From Methanomicrobium sp. W14 (GTDB lineage Archaea > Halobacteriota > Methanomicrobia > Methanomicrobiales > Methanomicrobiaceae): DNA of 64,000 nt. Positions 1-9,664 of the stretch are shown here, in pieces. The notes under the pieces are model-generated. The model did not search any database and had not been told where the DNA came from. It was given only the letters and a program-made list of their open reading frames with translations. Where the stretch lies: the NCBI RefSeq assembly GCF_017875315.1, contig NZ_JAGGMM010000003.1, forward strand, positions 372,001 through 436,000, read 5' to 3'. Position 1 is the stretch's first letter; every line of letters starts with the position of its first letter. The position numbers and the translations under genes are program-made.

Positions 1-576
1 ACTTCAGACCCCAATACGGTTAACTGGCTCTGCATAGGAAAAACACAGACCAGTTACCCTACAGGGAAATACCTTTCAGATGCATTCGGTGACCCGAAGT
101 ACATAATATCCCCGTTCTTCAACAACTTCAAACTTACATACGCGACATACCCAAACTGCAGTGACTGCTCAGGGTCAGTATGCAGCGCCAGTTACGCCAA
201 CCTGAGAGTATCGCAGGGGTGGGAAAGCAAAAACTACGCATACGAGTATACCATAAAAAAAGGTGAAAGACACGTATTTACAAGTCCTGAAGGGTGCGAA
301 TCCGAACTTTCTGTAACTTTTGCAGGCGGAGAGGCAACATCGGATAAGTGTTACATCACATCTGAAGAGGGCAAACCGGTATCCGACTTCAAAATAAGCG
401 TTGTACAAAAGGGAACTGTTTCTGACATGACCCCCGCACCTGTTGTAACCATGACACAAACCGAAACGCAGACGGCTACGCCCGAAGAAACGCAGTCCCC
501 CGGATTTTTTGCACTGACTGCGCTTTTTGGAATTGCCATTGTAGCCGCATGCATACTATCGGGTAAAAAAGACTGA
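1..576 (+). CDS. C-terminal part of a PGF-CTERM-type surface protein (5' end outside window)
   Basis: Open from the first base in frame 1 and ending at TGA 574-576, so only the last 191 residues are seen. The visible part is beta-rich and has several cysteines (for example NCSDCSGSVC), then a Thr/Glu/Pro-rich linker, then an SPGF motif, one hydrophobic helix and a short basic tail (GKKD). Hydrophobic helix plus PGF plus basic end is the PGF-CTERM signal that archaeosortase A processes, so the mature protein is probably attached to the cell surface. The function of the extracellular part is not recognised. A T-run at about 603-612 follows the stop and could end transcription. Confidence 0.8.
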   Translation, partial: TSDPNTVNWLCIGKTQTSYPTGKYLSDAFGDPKYIISPFFNNFKLTYATYPNCSDCSGSVCSASYANLRVSQGWESKNYAYEYTIKKGERHVFTSPEGCESELSVTFAGGEATSDKCYITSEEGKPVSDFKISVVQKGTVSDMTPAPVVTMTQTETQTATPEETQSPGFFALTALFGIAIVAACILSGKKD

Positions 577-599
577 AAAACAAAATATCCGCAAAAAAA

Positions 600-616
600 T
601 ATTTTTTTATTTCAAC
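600..616. terminator. A/T-run between convergent genes
   Basis: A run of A followed by seven T lies in the 64-nt gap between the surface protein (+) and the MFS gene (-). Archaeal termination is driven by U-runs, and this A/T arrangement could serve both directions. Inferred from base composition only. Confidence 0.35.
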
Positions 617-640
617 CAACAATCATTGCTTTTTCTTATT

Positions 641-2120
641 TCATTCCCCGTAAATGCTTTCTTTTGGCTTTAAATTTTTTGGAAGTTCATGCAACCCGCT
701 CTCCTCAAGTGATCTCCCTTTTGTTTCAATCCCCAGGACCGAAGTCACCGCAAGGCCCACAAAACACCCGCCCGCAATAAACATTAGTGTAACCGGTGTT
801 CCAAGGATGCCCTGAAAAACAGGAAGCAGAAATATCCCGAAAGCCGCACCGGCCTTTCCCATAGCAGCCGCAAACCCGTGTGCAGTTGCCCTGACCGAGG
901 TCGGAAAAATTTCTGCAGGTACAATGAAAGTCGTCGCATTCGGACCCATATTCATGAACACATTGAATATGATAAACCCCGCAAAAGCAAGAGACAGATA
1001 AGAATTCTCCAGGGCAACGAAAGAGAGCACTAAAAGACCTGCTATCATCCCGGCAAAACCTAAAGTCTGAAGTTTCATCCTCCCAAGCCTTTCCACAAGG
1101 AGGATATTGAGAACAAACCCTATCACAAGGAAGATGTCAAGAAACGCGGTGTACTTCGTTTCATAGAAGTCCGATGCTATCGTGCCGAGACCTGAAATCC
1201 CGGTCCCTGCCATTACACCAATTAAAATAGGAGTGAATATCCCGACGCCGTATGTCGCAATGTCCATGCCAAACCACGGCACTGAAGCAAGAACAGTCTT
1301 TTTCAGGTACCCGGGCCTGAAAAGAATACCAAAACCGGGACTTTTCTTTTTCTTTCTCTCATTAATGCATTCCTCTTCACACTCTGCAAAGAACTCAGCC
1401 TTTTCTTCATCAATATGAGTCAGGCTTCCGACTACAGCCGCAGCATCCTTTGGTCTTCCGTGTTCAATGTACCAGCGCGGGCTTTCCGGAACTTTCATAC
1501 GGAATATAAGTTATAAGGACGGCCGGAATACACCCTGCTATGAGCATAAGGCGCCAGGACACCGGTTCCGGGTACGCCCACAATATAAGAAGACCGCATC
1601 CTGCGGCTGCAAACATTCCAACGGCCTGAAAGGAGAAAGCACCTATAAGCATTCTTCCTCTGTTCCCGGCAGGCATAAACTCCGAGACATAACTTGCGCA
1701 TATGGGATAGTCCGCACCGATTCCTATGCCTAAGAGAAAACGAAAGAGAATAAGCGAATATATATCCCATGCAAAGGTGGTCATCAGGGAAAAAACAAGG
1801 AATAATATCAGATCAACTATGTATATCGCTTTTCTGCCAAGTTTATCGGAAATCTTGCCGCCGGCGGCGGCACCTATTATGGAGCCGATTACAGCCGCAG
1901 AACCGATGAGACCTGTCATCACAGAACCAGGCTCAAACTGCGCAATTATAAGAGGAAGGGCTATCGATATGATAAATAGATCAAAACCGTCAAGAAAAAT
2001 CCCCATAGAGGAAAGGAACCATATTTTCCAGTGCATAGGAGACATCTCTGATTCATCAAGTTTTCTGTGGAGATAACGGCAGTTGTCAGTGTACTTTTGC
2101 TGTGAAGTAAAGTTTTCCAT
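641..2120 (-). pseudogene. MFS transporter (metabolite/phosphate:H+ symporter-like), interrupted by a frameshift
   Basis: Two overlapping minus-strand frames make one 12-helix major facilitator. The first half (2120 to 1464) has helices 1-6 with the loop KISDKLGRKAIY and the motif RFLLGIGIGADYPI. The second half (1498 to 641) starts at MKVPESPRWYIEHGRP, carries helices 7-12, and ends with the sugar-porter signature ETKGRSLEE. In this superfamily PESPRW directly follows helix 6, so the halves belong together. The frame is lost near 1500: removing one base there would read ...LITYIR-MKVPESPRW. It is either a decayed gene or a one-base sequence error. ATG at 2120 fits the family better than the upstream ATG at 2180. 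The substrate cannot be told; PWFGMDIATYG resembles the PHS/metabolite:H+ branch. Confidence 0.8.
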
Positions 2121-2378
2121 AAGGCATCTCTCACTTTGGATTCTATGGCAGTCTCTTAAAAGGAAGAGACCTGAAAACAATCAATATTAACGTTCAAGAG
2201 TTAGGGAATCCAGGATAAATAGATTGCTTTTTTAAAATATACCTTAAATATCTAGGATATACTAATAAGTACTTTATATATTAAAAATATATTATTTGGG
2301 GAAAACACAGAAAGTTTATATTATACATAAAAACCATTAGCTTCCGGCAATGTACTCCCGTTAACCAAGAGCCGTTCT

Positions 2379-2411
2379 GTTTTGTATATCTTATAATAGA
2401 GTATACAAAAC
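2379..2411. promoter_or_regulatory. 10-bp perfect inverted repeat, possible operator or terminator
   Basis: GTTTTGTATA at 2379-2388 is mirrored by TATACAAAAC at 2402-2411 around a 13-nt A/T-rich loop. It lies between the 3' end of the M50 protease gene and the 5' region of the MFS gene, both on the minus strand. It could be the protease terminator, as A/T-runs follow, or a regulator site for the transporter. The rest of the 2181-2438 gap is very AT-rich, with several TATA-like stretches. Confidence 0.4.
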
Positions 2412-2438
2412 CAAAAAAATTACAAAAAAAGATAATTT

Positions 2439-3119
2439 TTAACTGAAAATGCTGATAATTGCAGTTAAAATCCCGCCGTAGTCATAGGATACCAGAAGAA
2501 TTACAAATGACAGCACTATCATAACGGCAAATACAGCAGGGTTCCACGACAGAATCTTTTTGCCGTCAAGGACACTTACAGGGAGAAGGTTGAAAAATGC
2601 AATCATCGAATTTACTGACAGACCTATAAGCCCTGTAAGAAACAGAATGCTGAATATTCCTGCCGAAACAGGGCCAAAAACCGCTGAAGCAATGATAAGC
2701 AAAAAGAAAGGCACACAAAGTATGAGGTTTGTAAGAGGACCTGCCAGTGAAATTATTCCGTTCTCCTCCTTTGTCATGACCCTTCCCTGCTGCGCATAGA
2801 TTACTGTCGCACCGGGCGCTGCAAATACAACACCTACAAGCGCTGCAAGTGCAACTGCGACAAGAAGCATCTGGTTGTCCTTTCTAAACTCCGCCCAGTA
2901 CCCGTATTTCATTGCCATGAACTTATGCGCAAGCTCATGCAGGAGAAAACCAAGGCCTACAGTTAAAAGCGATATGAAAAAATACAATGCAAATTGTGAT
3001 ACTGTCAGGCGGCCTCCCCTTATAAAAATAATCGTGAACGCGATGGCTATCGCCACCCATCCGATTAAAAGGTCATTTCTCTCCCTTTTGGGAATCTTAG
3101 ATATAATATTTCCAAACAT
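2439..3119 (-). CDS. Site-2 protease family (M50) membrane metalloprotease
   Basis: A 226-residue polytopic membrane protein. Zinc-binding HELAH sits at residues 61-65 inside a helix, and the partner motif NLLPVSVLDGKK gives the third zinc ligand Asp185. Family members cut substrates inside the membrane. The usual PDZ and CBS domains are absent, so this is a minimal archaeal form. It has five to six predicted membrane segments. It stands alone: the chorismate mutase gene upstream is divergent. The natural substrate is unknown. Confidence 0.85.
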   Translation of the reverse strand: MFGNIISKIPKRERNDLLIGWVAIAIAFTIIFIRGGRLTVSQFALYFFISLLTVGLGFLLHELAHKFMAMKYGYWAEFRKDNQMLLVAVALAALVGVVFAAPGATVIYAQQGRVMTKEENGIISLAGPLTNLILCVPFFLLIIASAVFGPVSAGIFSILFLTGLIGLSVNSMIAFFNLLPVSVLDGKKILSWNPAVFAVMIVLSFVILLVSYDYGGILTAIISIFS

Positions 3120-3244
3120 CTGTTACTCTATATTAGACTTTCAGCTATCATTATTTTTACCGCATTGAAATTTTTTTGAAGACATGACTGAATGTCCCGG
3201 TTCAGCCATCATTTTTTAGTGATAAACTGTGAAATTATTCTGTA

Positions 3245-3514
3245 ATGGATTTGGAGTCTGCAAGAAACCGTATACAGAAAATAGATATGCAGATAATAGA
3301 CCTGATTAAGAAAAGGCAGGAGTGTGCCCGGGACATCTGCAAAGGAAAGATTTGCGAAAAAATCCCGGTAAGGGATGAGGTGCAGAGAGATGCGGTTTTA
3401 AGAAGAGCCTTTAAAACTGCTGAAAAAGAAGGGCTTAACCCGGAACTTACCAGAAAAATATTTGAAATATTAATTGAGATGAACGAAGAGAAACAGACTG
3501 AACTTAATGAATAA
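3245..3514 (+). CDS. aroQ: Chorismate mutase, AroQ class, monofunctional
   Basis: An 89-residue all-helical protein matching the AroQ fold: an N-terminal helix with ARNRIQKIDMQIIDLIKKR, where Arg and Lys would bind chorismate, and an acidic C-terminal helix (EILIEMNEEKQ). It would convert chorismate to prephenate, the branch step to Phe and Tyr. Many bacteria fuse this domain to prephenate dehydratase or dehydrogenase; here it is free-standing, as in many methanogens. Its stop codon directly abuts the stop of the convergent PAS gene with no base between them. Confidence 0.85.
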   Translation: MDLESARNRIQKIDMQIIDLIKKRQECARDICKGKICEKIPVRDEVQRDAVLRRAFKTAEKEGLNPELTRKIFEILIEMNEEKQTELNE

Positions 3515-3916
3515 TCACCCGGAGTTTTCCGCGTTCACGGCCGAGATGATAATGTTTTCATCATCTATAAAGGCAGAAGAGAGAAGAATCTGAAGTTCAC
3601 CTTTTCCCGAAGGGGAGAAAAGGCAAAGTTTAAAGTTTTTTACAAGTCCTTTTTCCCTCATCAGGCTGAAAAATTCGTCGCGAAGAGGGTCCTTCTTCCA
3701 TACCGCCGTAAAAAGTTTTCCCGAGATACCGGATTTTTCAAGCCCGAAAACTTCCGCAAAGCTTTCGTTTACAATCTTTATCCTGAAATCAGGGTGGGTC
3801 AAAATGCATATTCCGACAGGGTTTTTAAAAAAAGCCTCGCGGAATATTTCAACGGATTTCTTCGCCTTAAACGGTCCGGGTGAAAACAGTCCTGACATTT
3901 CTGCGTACCTGCACAT
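3515..3916 (-). CDS. Single PAS-domain protein
   Basis: 133 residues, mostly one PAS domain (about 25-130): FFKNPVGICILTHPDFRIKIVNESFAEVFGLEKSGISGK is the typical start. No kinase, HTH or membrane segment is present, so it would act as a small sensor or adaptor for another protein. Downstream of argB on the same strand (gap about 60 nt), it may be read from the arg operon. ATG at 3916 is assumed; ATG at 3898 (MSGLF) is an alternative. Confidence 0.7.
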   Translation of the reverse strand: MCRYAEMSGLFSPGPFKAKKSVEIFREAFFKNPVGICILTHPDFRIKIVNESFAEVFGLEKSGISGKLFTAVWKKDPLRDEFFSLMREKGLVKNFKLCLFSPSGKGELQILLSSAFIDDENIIISAVNAENSG

Positions 3917-3978
3917 ATTACAATTCAGACTTTCAAAAAAGACATTTTTTTTACAAAAAATATTGATCTTTTGATTAT

Positions 3979-4860
3979 TTATTCGGAATCGCTGTTTTTT
4001 ATCATCGTCCCTATACCCTCATGTGTGAAGAGCTCAATCAGTATCGTATGGTCATTGTTCCCGTTTATGATATGGGCATATTCAACGCCGTTTTCAATGC
4101 ATTTTAGGCACGCCTGAAGTTTCGGGATCATCCCCCCCACTATAACTCCCTCATCTATAAGCCTGTAAGACTCCTCAGTCGTAAGGCGGTGATACGTCCT
4201 TGTCCTCTGGGCGTTCATCACGCCGTCGATATCTGAAAGGTTGATGAACTTATATGCCTGGAGCGCAACCGCGATGTCTCCGGCCGCAGTGTCGGCGTTG
4301 ACATTGAGACACCTCCCCCTCCGGTCTATTGCAATAGGTGACACAACCGGGATATATCCCTTGTCAAGAAGTCCCGTCAGAAGTTCCGGGTTAATCTGTT
4401 CAATGTCACCCACGTGACCGAGGTCAACCTCCTCTTCTTTGTCCCCGACAAAGATCTTCTTTGCTCCTGCCTTTCTTGCAAACATGAGGTTTCCGTCCTG
4501 GCCGGCAAGTCCCACACCCTTTGCACCGAACTTGGTTATAAGGGAGACAATATTGCCGCGTATCTTTCCAACAAGCACCATCTGGGCAATTTCAAGGGTG
4601 TCGTTGTCAGTTATCCTTAAACCTGCGACAAACTTCGGCTCCTTTCCCATAGCCTTCATCTTTTCGGTTATTTCCGGCCCTCCGCCGTGGACCAGAACGA
4701 CTCTCATCCCGACATAATGCAGAAGAACGACATCCTGTATCACGGTGTCAAGAACATCGGGGTCTACCATAGCATGACCGCCGAGCTTGATGACAATAGT
4801 CTTTCCGTGGAACTGCTGAATGTAGGGCAGAGCCTCCATCAGAATGTCAACACGCTTCAT
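3979..4860 (-). CDS. argB: Acetylglutamate kinase
   Basis: A 293-residue amino-acid kinase of usual length. [10 protein letters not shown] near residue 23 is the nucleotide-binding glycine loop, VHGGGPEI is the substrate loop, and [12 protein letters not shown] is the conserved C-terminal lobe motif. It phosphorylates N-acetylglutamate in the second step of arginine synthesis. It is the last gene of argC-CBS-argJ-argB, and its ATG overlaps the argJ stop (ATGA), pointing to translational coupling. Confidence 0.95.
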   Translation of the reverse strand: MKRVDILMEALPYIQQFHGKTIVIKLGGHAMVDPDVLDTVIQDVVLLHYVGMRVVLVHGGGPEITEKMKAMGKEPKFVAGLRITDNDTLEIAQMVLVGKIRGNIVSLITKFGAKGVGLAGQDGNLMFARKAGAKKIFVGDKEEEVDLGHVGDIEQINPELLTGLLDKGYIPVVSPIAIDRRGRCLNVNADTAAGDIAVALQAYKFINLSDIDGVMNAQRTRTYHRLTTEESYRLIDEGVIVGGMIPKLQACLKCIENGVEYAHIINGNNDHTILIELFTHEGIGTMIKNSDSE

Positions 4861-6068
4861 GTGGTATACTTCCCGTTTATCTCCACATACTTTTCGGTGA
4901 GGTCACACCCCCACGCCGTCGCCGAAAAACCTCCGTAGTCAAGGTCAAGTGTGAATATGACTTTTTTACCGTGCATAAGAGCCTTCGCTTCGGCTAAAGC
5001 TTCAGGGTGATACTTATTGTCTGCTAAAATTTCCCCTTTTTTTGCAAGAAGAACAGTCTTTTTGCCGTTTTCACCCGAGATGCTTACGGTAACGTTTTCA
5101 GGAGGGAATTCTACACCGGCACGTCCCGCAGCCGCAATAAGCCTTCCCCAGTTGGGGTCTTCACCGTAGACTGCCGTCTTTACAAGAGGAGAACCGACTA
5201 TTGTTTTTGCAATTACCTCTGCGTCCTCCTCCGAAGGGGCGTTTGTTATGCGCACTTCAATCATCTTCGTCGCACCCTCACCGTCTTCAGCCATCTGCTT
5301 TGCAAGAGTTGTGCAGACCTCTTCAAGCGCGCCGCAAAACTCCTTATAGTCCACTTTTCCCTTAAGACCGGTAGCGGTCAGGAAAGCGGAGTCGTTTGTA
5401 GACGTGTCACCGTCCACGACAACACGGTTGAAGCTTCTCTTTGAAGCAGTCAAAAGAGCACGCTTAAGCTCGTCGGCAGTGAGTTCGGCGTCGGTATAGA
5501 GAAAAGCAAGCATAGTGCCCATATTTGGAGCAATCATACCACTGCCCTTGGCAATTCCGGCAACCGAAAAACCCTCGCGCCTGCACAGTGCGGTTTTCAT
5601 AAGAAGGTCGGTTGTCATTATGGCCTTTGCGGCGTTTTCCTCCGACTTTTCGTCGTGACCGAGGTCTTTTGAGACGCGCCTGCACTGGTCCTCTATTATT
5701 TCCATATTGAGAAATCTTCCTATAACACCCGTACTTGCAACACCGATGTTTTCAGGGTCTGCAGAAAAGGCCTCCGCTGCAATCTCTGCCATCCTTTCGG
5801 CATCCTTCATGCCCTGTTCGCCGGTATAGACATTTGCATTTCCCGAATTCACAATAATGCCCTCGAGAAAACCCTTCTCAATCCTCCTCTTCATGAGAAT
5901 AACAGGCGAAGCCATAAATTTGTTTTTCGTAAATACAGCCGCAGCAGTCCCCTTGGCCTTAATCAGCGCAAGCCCGTATTTTTTCTCCTTGATTCCTGCC
6001 GCATAGACTCCTTCAACTTCGCAGATACTATTCACTTCTCTAATCACTTCCTTCAGGTGTTTTTTCAT
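4857..6068 (-). CDS. argJ: Glutamate N-acetyltransferase / ornithine acetyltransferase
   Basis: 403 residues. The precursor cuts itself before a conserved threonine; here the site reads APNMGTML with Thr185 as the likely nucleophile, Gly replacing the common Ala before it. [12 protein letters not shown] and [12 protein letters not shown] are typical family motifs. ArgJ moves the acetyl group from acetylornithine to glutamate, giving the cyclic arginine route; whether it also uses acetyl-CoA cannot be seen. Its start lies 29 nt inside the CBS gene, and its stop overlaps argB. Confidence 0.95.
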   Translation of the reverse strand: MKKHLKEVIREVNSICEVEGVYAAGIKEKKYGLALIKAKGTAAAVFTKNKFMASPVILMKRRIEKGFLEGIIVNSGNANVYTGEQGMKDAERMAEIAAEAFSADPENIGVASTGVIGRFLNMEIIEDQCRRVSKDLGHDEKSEENAAKAIMTTDLLMKTALCRREGFSVAGIAKGSGMIAPNMGTMLAFLYTDAELTADELKRALLTASKRSFNRVVVDGDTSTNDSAFLTATGLKGKVDYKEFCGALEEVCTTLAKQMAEDGEGATKMIEVRITNAPSEEDAEVIAKTIVGSPLVKTAVYGEDPNWGRLIAAAGRAGVEFPPENVTVSISGENGKKTVLLAKKGEILADNKYHPEALAEAKALMHGKKVIFTLDLDYGGFSATAWGCDLTEKYVEINGKYTT

Positions 6069-6534
6069 TAAACAGACTTATTCCGCGTACTATGTCCTGC
6101 CGGGTCACTATTCCGACAAGCTTGTCATCACGAATAACAGGAAGACGTGCTATGCCTTCGTCCAGCATAAGCCTGGCTCCCTCCTCTATATCAGCACCGT
6201 CCTCTATTGATACGACGTCACTGCTCATAATATCCGAAACGGGACTTTCCCCGATATCCGAAAGGGCTTTTTTAGTCTTCTCCCAGTTTACGAACTCGCG
6301 TATAGGGACCTCTATAATCTCAAGAGGGGAGGGAAGCCACAGGTCGTCACTCAAATCGCCGGTTTCAAGAAGGGAGAGGATATCAGTCTCCGTTACAATA
6401 CCGACAACCCTTTCGCCGTCCATTACGGGAAGCCCGCCTATTCTGTATTTTCTAAGAATACCTGCCGCTTCTCTCACCTTTGAATCGGCTTTAACCGTAA
6501 CTGGGTCAGGAGTCATCACATCTTTAATCAGCAT
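6040..6534 (-). CDS. CBS-pair protein encoded inside the arginine operon
   Basis: 164 residues made of two CBS domains (about 1-60 and 95-155): MLIKDVMTPDPVTVKADSK and VSDIMSSDVVSIEDGADIE, each ending in the usual GIVT(E/R)xDI. There is no other domain. CBS pairs commonly bind adenosine ligands such as AMP, ATP or SAM. Its position between argC and argJ, with a 29-nt overlap into argJ, suggests an energy- or SAM-linked regulator of this pathway, but that role is inference. Confidence 0.85.
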   Translation of the reverse strand: MLIKDVMTPDPVTVKADSKVREAAGILRKYRIGGLPVMDGERVVGIVTETDILSLLETGDLSDDLWLPSPLEIIEVPIREFVNWEKTKKALSDIGESPVSDIMSSDVVSIEDGADIEEGARLMLDEGIARLPVIRDDKLVGIVTRQDIVRGISLFNEKTPEGSD

Positions 6535-6560
6535 AGTCCAAAATCACTTCCTTAATTTTT

Positions 6561-7547
6561 TCAGGGGAAGACTGGCGCTGTCGTAAGGCCGTCTTTTTCG
6601 TCAAATCCACACATAATATTCATGTTCTGTATTGCCTGCCCGCTTGCGCCCTTAACAAGATTGTCAATTGCGGAGACAGCAACAACTCTCTTTCCGTCGC
6701 ACTCAACCTTTATGTCACAGAAATTGCTTCCCCTGACGCCCCCGAGAGTGGGGTTCTGGAGGCGTACAAAGAATTCATTTTTGTACATATCATTATAGAG
6801 CTTTTCGGCTTCTTCCTGTGACATAGGATCGTCAAGGAGGATGTGGGCCGTTGTAAGAATACCACGGTTTACCGGCAGAAGGTGGGGTGTGAAATAGCAC
6901 TGGGCTTTTGATCCGAGGAATTTTGCCTCCTGAATCATCTCCGGGAGATGACGATGGGTTGTCCATTTGTACGCTGAGAAATTGTCAGCAACGTTTGTGT
7001 ACTGGTTTGCCGGGGTTGGGTTTACACCCGCACCTGACACACCTGTCTTCGAATCATATATTATTGTATTTGCAAACTTTGCAAGAGGTGCTGATGCAAG
7101 TGTCGCCCCCGTCGGAAAACATCCGGGGTTCGCCACGAACTGCGCTTTCTGTATCTCATCCCTGTGAAGCTCGCACAGACCGTAGGGGGCTTTGAAATAA
7201 GCTTTGTGGGAAACGCCGTAAGTCTTCTCGTAAACGTCCTTTGAAAGCCTGTAGTCCGCACTTAAATCCACGCACTTTATTCCCCTGTCCCTGAGAAGAC
7301 CTGCGTAATTCATTGAAACCGTATGCGGAACCGCAAGAAAAACGAAGTCCGCATCTATATCGTTCACATCAGGGTTTGTAAATGAAAGATCTGTCAGACC
7401 ACTCAGACCAGGGTGAAGTGAAGAAAGCGGCTTTCCCTCCTTCTTTCTGGATGTGACGCAGGTAACACATGCTTTTGAATGATGCAGAAGAAGACGGACA
7501 AGATCCCCTCCTGTATAACCCGACGCACCGATAATTGCAATATCCAT
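6561..7547 (-). CDS. argC: N-acetyl-gamma-glutamyl-phosphate reductase
   Basis: A 328-residue NADPH-dependent dehydrogenase. The N-terminal Rossmann motif is [16 protein letters not shown], and the catalytic cysteine is Cys143 in [21 protein letters not shown] and [13 protein letters not shown] are conserved C-terminal motifs. It reduces N-acetylglutamyl phosphate to the semialdehyde, the third arginine step. It is the first gene of the argC-CBS-argJ-argB operon, and 26 nt separate it from the CBS gene. Confidence 0.95.
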   Translation of the reverse strand: MDIAIIGASGYTGGDLVRLLLHHSKACVTCVTSRKKEGKPLSSLHPGLSGLTDLSFTNPDVNDIDADFVFLAVPHTVSMNYAGLLRDRGIKCVDLSADYRLSKDVYEKTYGVSHKAYFKAPYGLCELHRDEIQKAQFVANPGCFPTGATLASAPLAKFANTIIYDSKTGVSGAGVNPTPANQYTNVADNFSAYKWTTHRHLPEMIQEAKFLGSKAQCYFTPHLLPVNRGILTTAHILLDDPMSQEEAEKLYNDMYKNEFFVRLQNPTLGGVRGSNFCDIKVECDGKRVVAVSAIDNLVKGASGQAIQNMNIMCGFDEKDGLTTAPVFP

Positions 7548-7574
7548 AGGGAATAATATTGTATTCAGGCGGAA

Positions 7575-8480
7575 TTAATTCTTTGTCCCGTAGCGCATAT
7601 AGAGCCTGTCTGCTATTGTTTCAAGATTTTCGCGGTTTTCAAGGCCCAGAATTAAGTCTTCATCGATTGCTGAAGCCCCATACTGCGCTCCAAACCACGA
7701 ACCGCATATAAACCCTATAGTATCTGTGTTTCCTCCCACTCCTGCCGCAAGGTACATCAGGTCAGGGTCATCGCCGAACTTTTGTATCAGGTAGTACGCC
7801 ATAGGAAGAGTCTGGTAAACGCTTACATCGTTCCCGATTACAGATACCGACGATTCCAGACTTATATCCTCACGTGCTATCCTGAGAGCCTCACCTGTCT
7901 TCAGACCCAGATTATGATCCTCCAGAAAAGCGTTCTTCTGCGCTTCATGAAGGGGTTTTTCATCCCCGTCAAGGGTAGCCCGGATTAATGTCGCAAAGGA
8001 TATTGCTGCGGCATGGGCACCGGGGTTTGTATGGGTGACTGCACATGCTTCGACAAGCTTCTCGCTCATCTCAACGATGTCATGAAAGGCAAGGGCAAAA
8101 GGAAGACCGAGAGGGATGCACCCAGATGTCGTCGAGTTGCACCCGAAATTTTCTTTTTTCGAGGACATATGACGACACGCTGTAACTACCGTTCCGTCAG
8201 GGAACCTCAGCTTTTTGTTTTCGTGAAGCCTCTGCAATTTTGAAGCGTAATTCTCAGGCGTGAAATTTCCGCTCACCAGAAGTTCGGCGCAGGCAAGCAT
8301 TATCTGGGTATCATCCGTATAGCCGCCGGCAGGAAGAGAGGCGTTCGGGTGATTCCTCGGAGCTTTTTTAAACCCTTTTGTCATACTTTTCCCAAAGGCC
8401 GGAGGAGAAGTCTCATAGGGCATCCCGAGTGCATCACCTGCTGCCGCCCCAAGCACTGCACCCCTGTATTCGTTCTTCAT
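7575..8480 (-). CDS. ADP-ribosylglycohydrolase family protein (DraG-like)
   Basis: 301 residues with the helical DraG fold. AAAGDALGMPYE comes first, GGYTDDTQI (Thr55, Asp56, Asp57) gives one half of the metal centre, and GGNTDTIG (250-255) the other. In many hydrolases the latter reads GGDTDT; here the first Asp is Asn251, while Asp253 remains. Family members remove ADP-ribose from proteins or small molecules. It sits 27 nt upstream of argC on the same strand, so the two may share a transcript. The target is unknown. Confidence 0.85.
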   Translation of the reverse strand: MKNEYRGAVLGAAAGDALGMPYETSPPAFGKSMTKGFKKAPRNHPNASLPAGGYTDDTQIMLACAELLVSGNFTPENYASKLQRLHENKKLRFPDGTVVTACRHMSSKKENFGCNSTTSGCIPLGLPFALAFHDIVEMSEKLVEACAVTHTNPGAHAAAISFATLIRATLDGDEKPLHEAQKNAFLEDHNLGLKTGEALRIAREDISLESSVSVIGNDVSVYQTLPMAYYLIQKFGDDPDLMYLAAGVGGNTDTIGFICGSWFGAQYGASAIDEDLILGLENRENLETIADRLYMRYGTKN

Positions 8481-8661
8481 TGGATAGTTTATTGAAAACT
8501 AACAGAGATTAATTCTTCGCAGGAGATAATAACAGAAAAAGACATTATGCAGGATAATTAAAAAACAATTTCAGGTATGATATACATATTTATTTAATGC
8601 AATAGAATTATAGATACATAACAATTCAAAAGTAACTTATTATATTTGAAGGTATATTTTT

Positions 8662-9660
8662 ATGCTACATATTTTAATGGTTGATGAAGAACCGGAAATT
8701 CTTGAAATTGCCTCTATTTACCTCAAAAAATATAATGATTACTCTATTGAAAAAGCATACTCTGCAACAGAAGCACTCTCAAAATTATGCAATAATACTT
8801 ACGATGCAATTGTTTCTGACTATGAAATGCCTGAAATGAACGGTCTTGACTTTCTAAGAAAAGTCCGCGATCTAAACCCGTTCATACCTTTTATAATATT
8901 TTCCGGGAAAGGAAGGGAGCAGGTTGTTCATGAGGCGTTTATGTACGGTGCTGACGGCTATGTCCAGAAAGGCAAAAACCCTGCATCCCAGTTTATCGAA
9001 CTCAACCACCAGATAGATATTGCCTTCAAAAAAAGAAATGCCGAATGCGAACTTAAGATGAAAGAGCATGCCCTGGAGGTATCGTTCAACGGGATATTCC
9101 TGCTTGACGAAAAAGGATTTATAACATATATAAACAATGCAGCACTTCTGCTTCACAAATACAAATCAAAGGATGAAATAATAGGAGAAGAACTGTCCAT
9201 GCTTTTTGACCCCATTAACTCCTGCCACAACAGGATAATACCCGGGCTTTCAGAAACCGGGCAATATTTTGGTGAGGTAAAGGGTTTAAAAAGCGACGGC
9301 AACAAATTTGATGCGCAGTTATCCATCATAAAAATATACAATAAGATGTCAAAGGAATCATACTATTTTGGCTCATATGTGGACATTACAGAAAAAAAAG
9401 AGGCCGAAAAGGCTCTTATGGAATTTCTGACGGAAGCTGCAAGAAGACTTAAGGAGCCTGTAAACCACATATGCAGAAATCTTTCTGAGGCCATCAACGA
9501 TATTGAAAATGGGAAAGACCCGGAAATTATAAAAATGAAACTGTCCGTACAGCTGAAAAACTCCCAGCAGGTAATAGAAAACCTCAAAGAGCTGAACAAA
9601 GCCATTTCCAGGGGATTTGACTATATACCTGACGAATGCAGGGATTTCTTGACCAGGTGA
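8662..9660 (+). CDS. Response regulator with PAS domain and helical tail
   Basis: 332 residues. The receiver domain (1-125) has the acidic pair Asp8-Glu9 and the phospho-acceptor Asp53 in IVSDYEMPEMNG; GKG and YVQKGK supply the later conserved Lys. One PAS domain follows (about 130-245), ending in DITEKKEAEKAL. The C-terminal 80 residues are helical (FLTEAARRLKEPVNHICRN) like a kinase dimerisation segment, but there is no ATPase domain, so it cannot be a kinase. Such output-poor regulators are frequent in Methanomicrobiales. It is coupled to the next gene. Confidence 0.85.
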   Translation: MLHILMVDEEPEILEIASIYLKKYNDYSIEKAYSATEALSKLCNNTYDAIVSDYEMPEMNGLDFLRKVRDLNPFIPFIIFSGKGREQVVHEAFMYGADGYVQKGKNPASQFIELNHQIDIAFKKRNAECELKMKEHALEVSFNGIFLLDEKGFITYINNAALLLHKYKSKDEIIGEELSMLFDPINSCHNRIIPGLSETGQYFGEVKGLKSDGNKFDAQLSIIKIYNKMSKESYYFGSYVDITEKKEAEKALMEFLTEAARRLKEPVNHICRNLSEAINDIENGKDPEIIKMKLSVQLKNSQQVIENLKELNKAISRGFDYIPDECRDFLTR

Positions 9661-9664
9661 GCTA

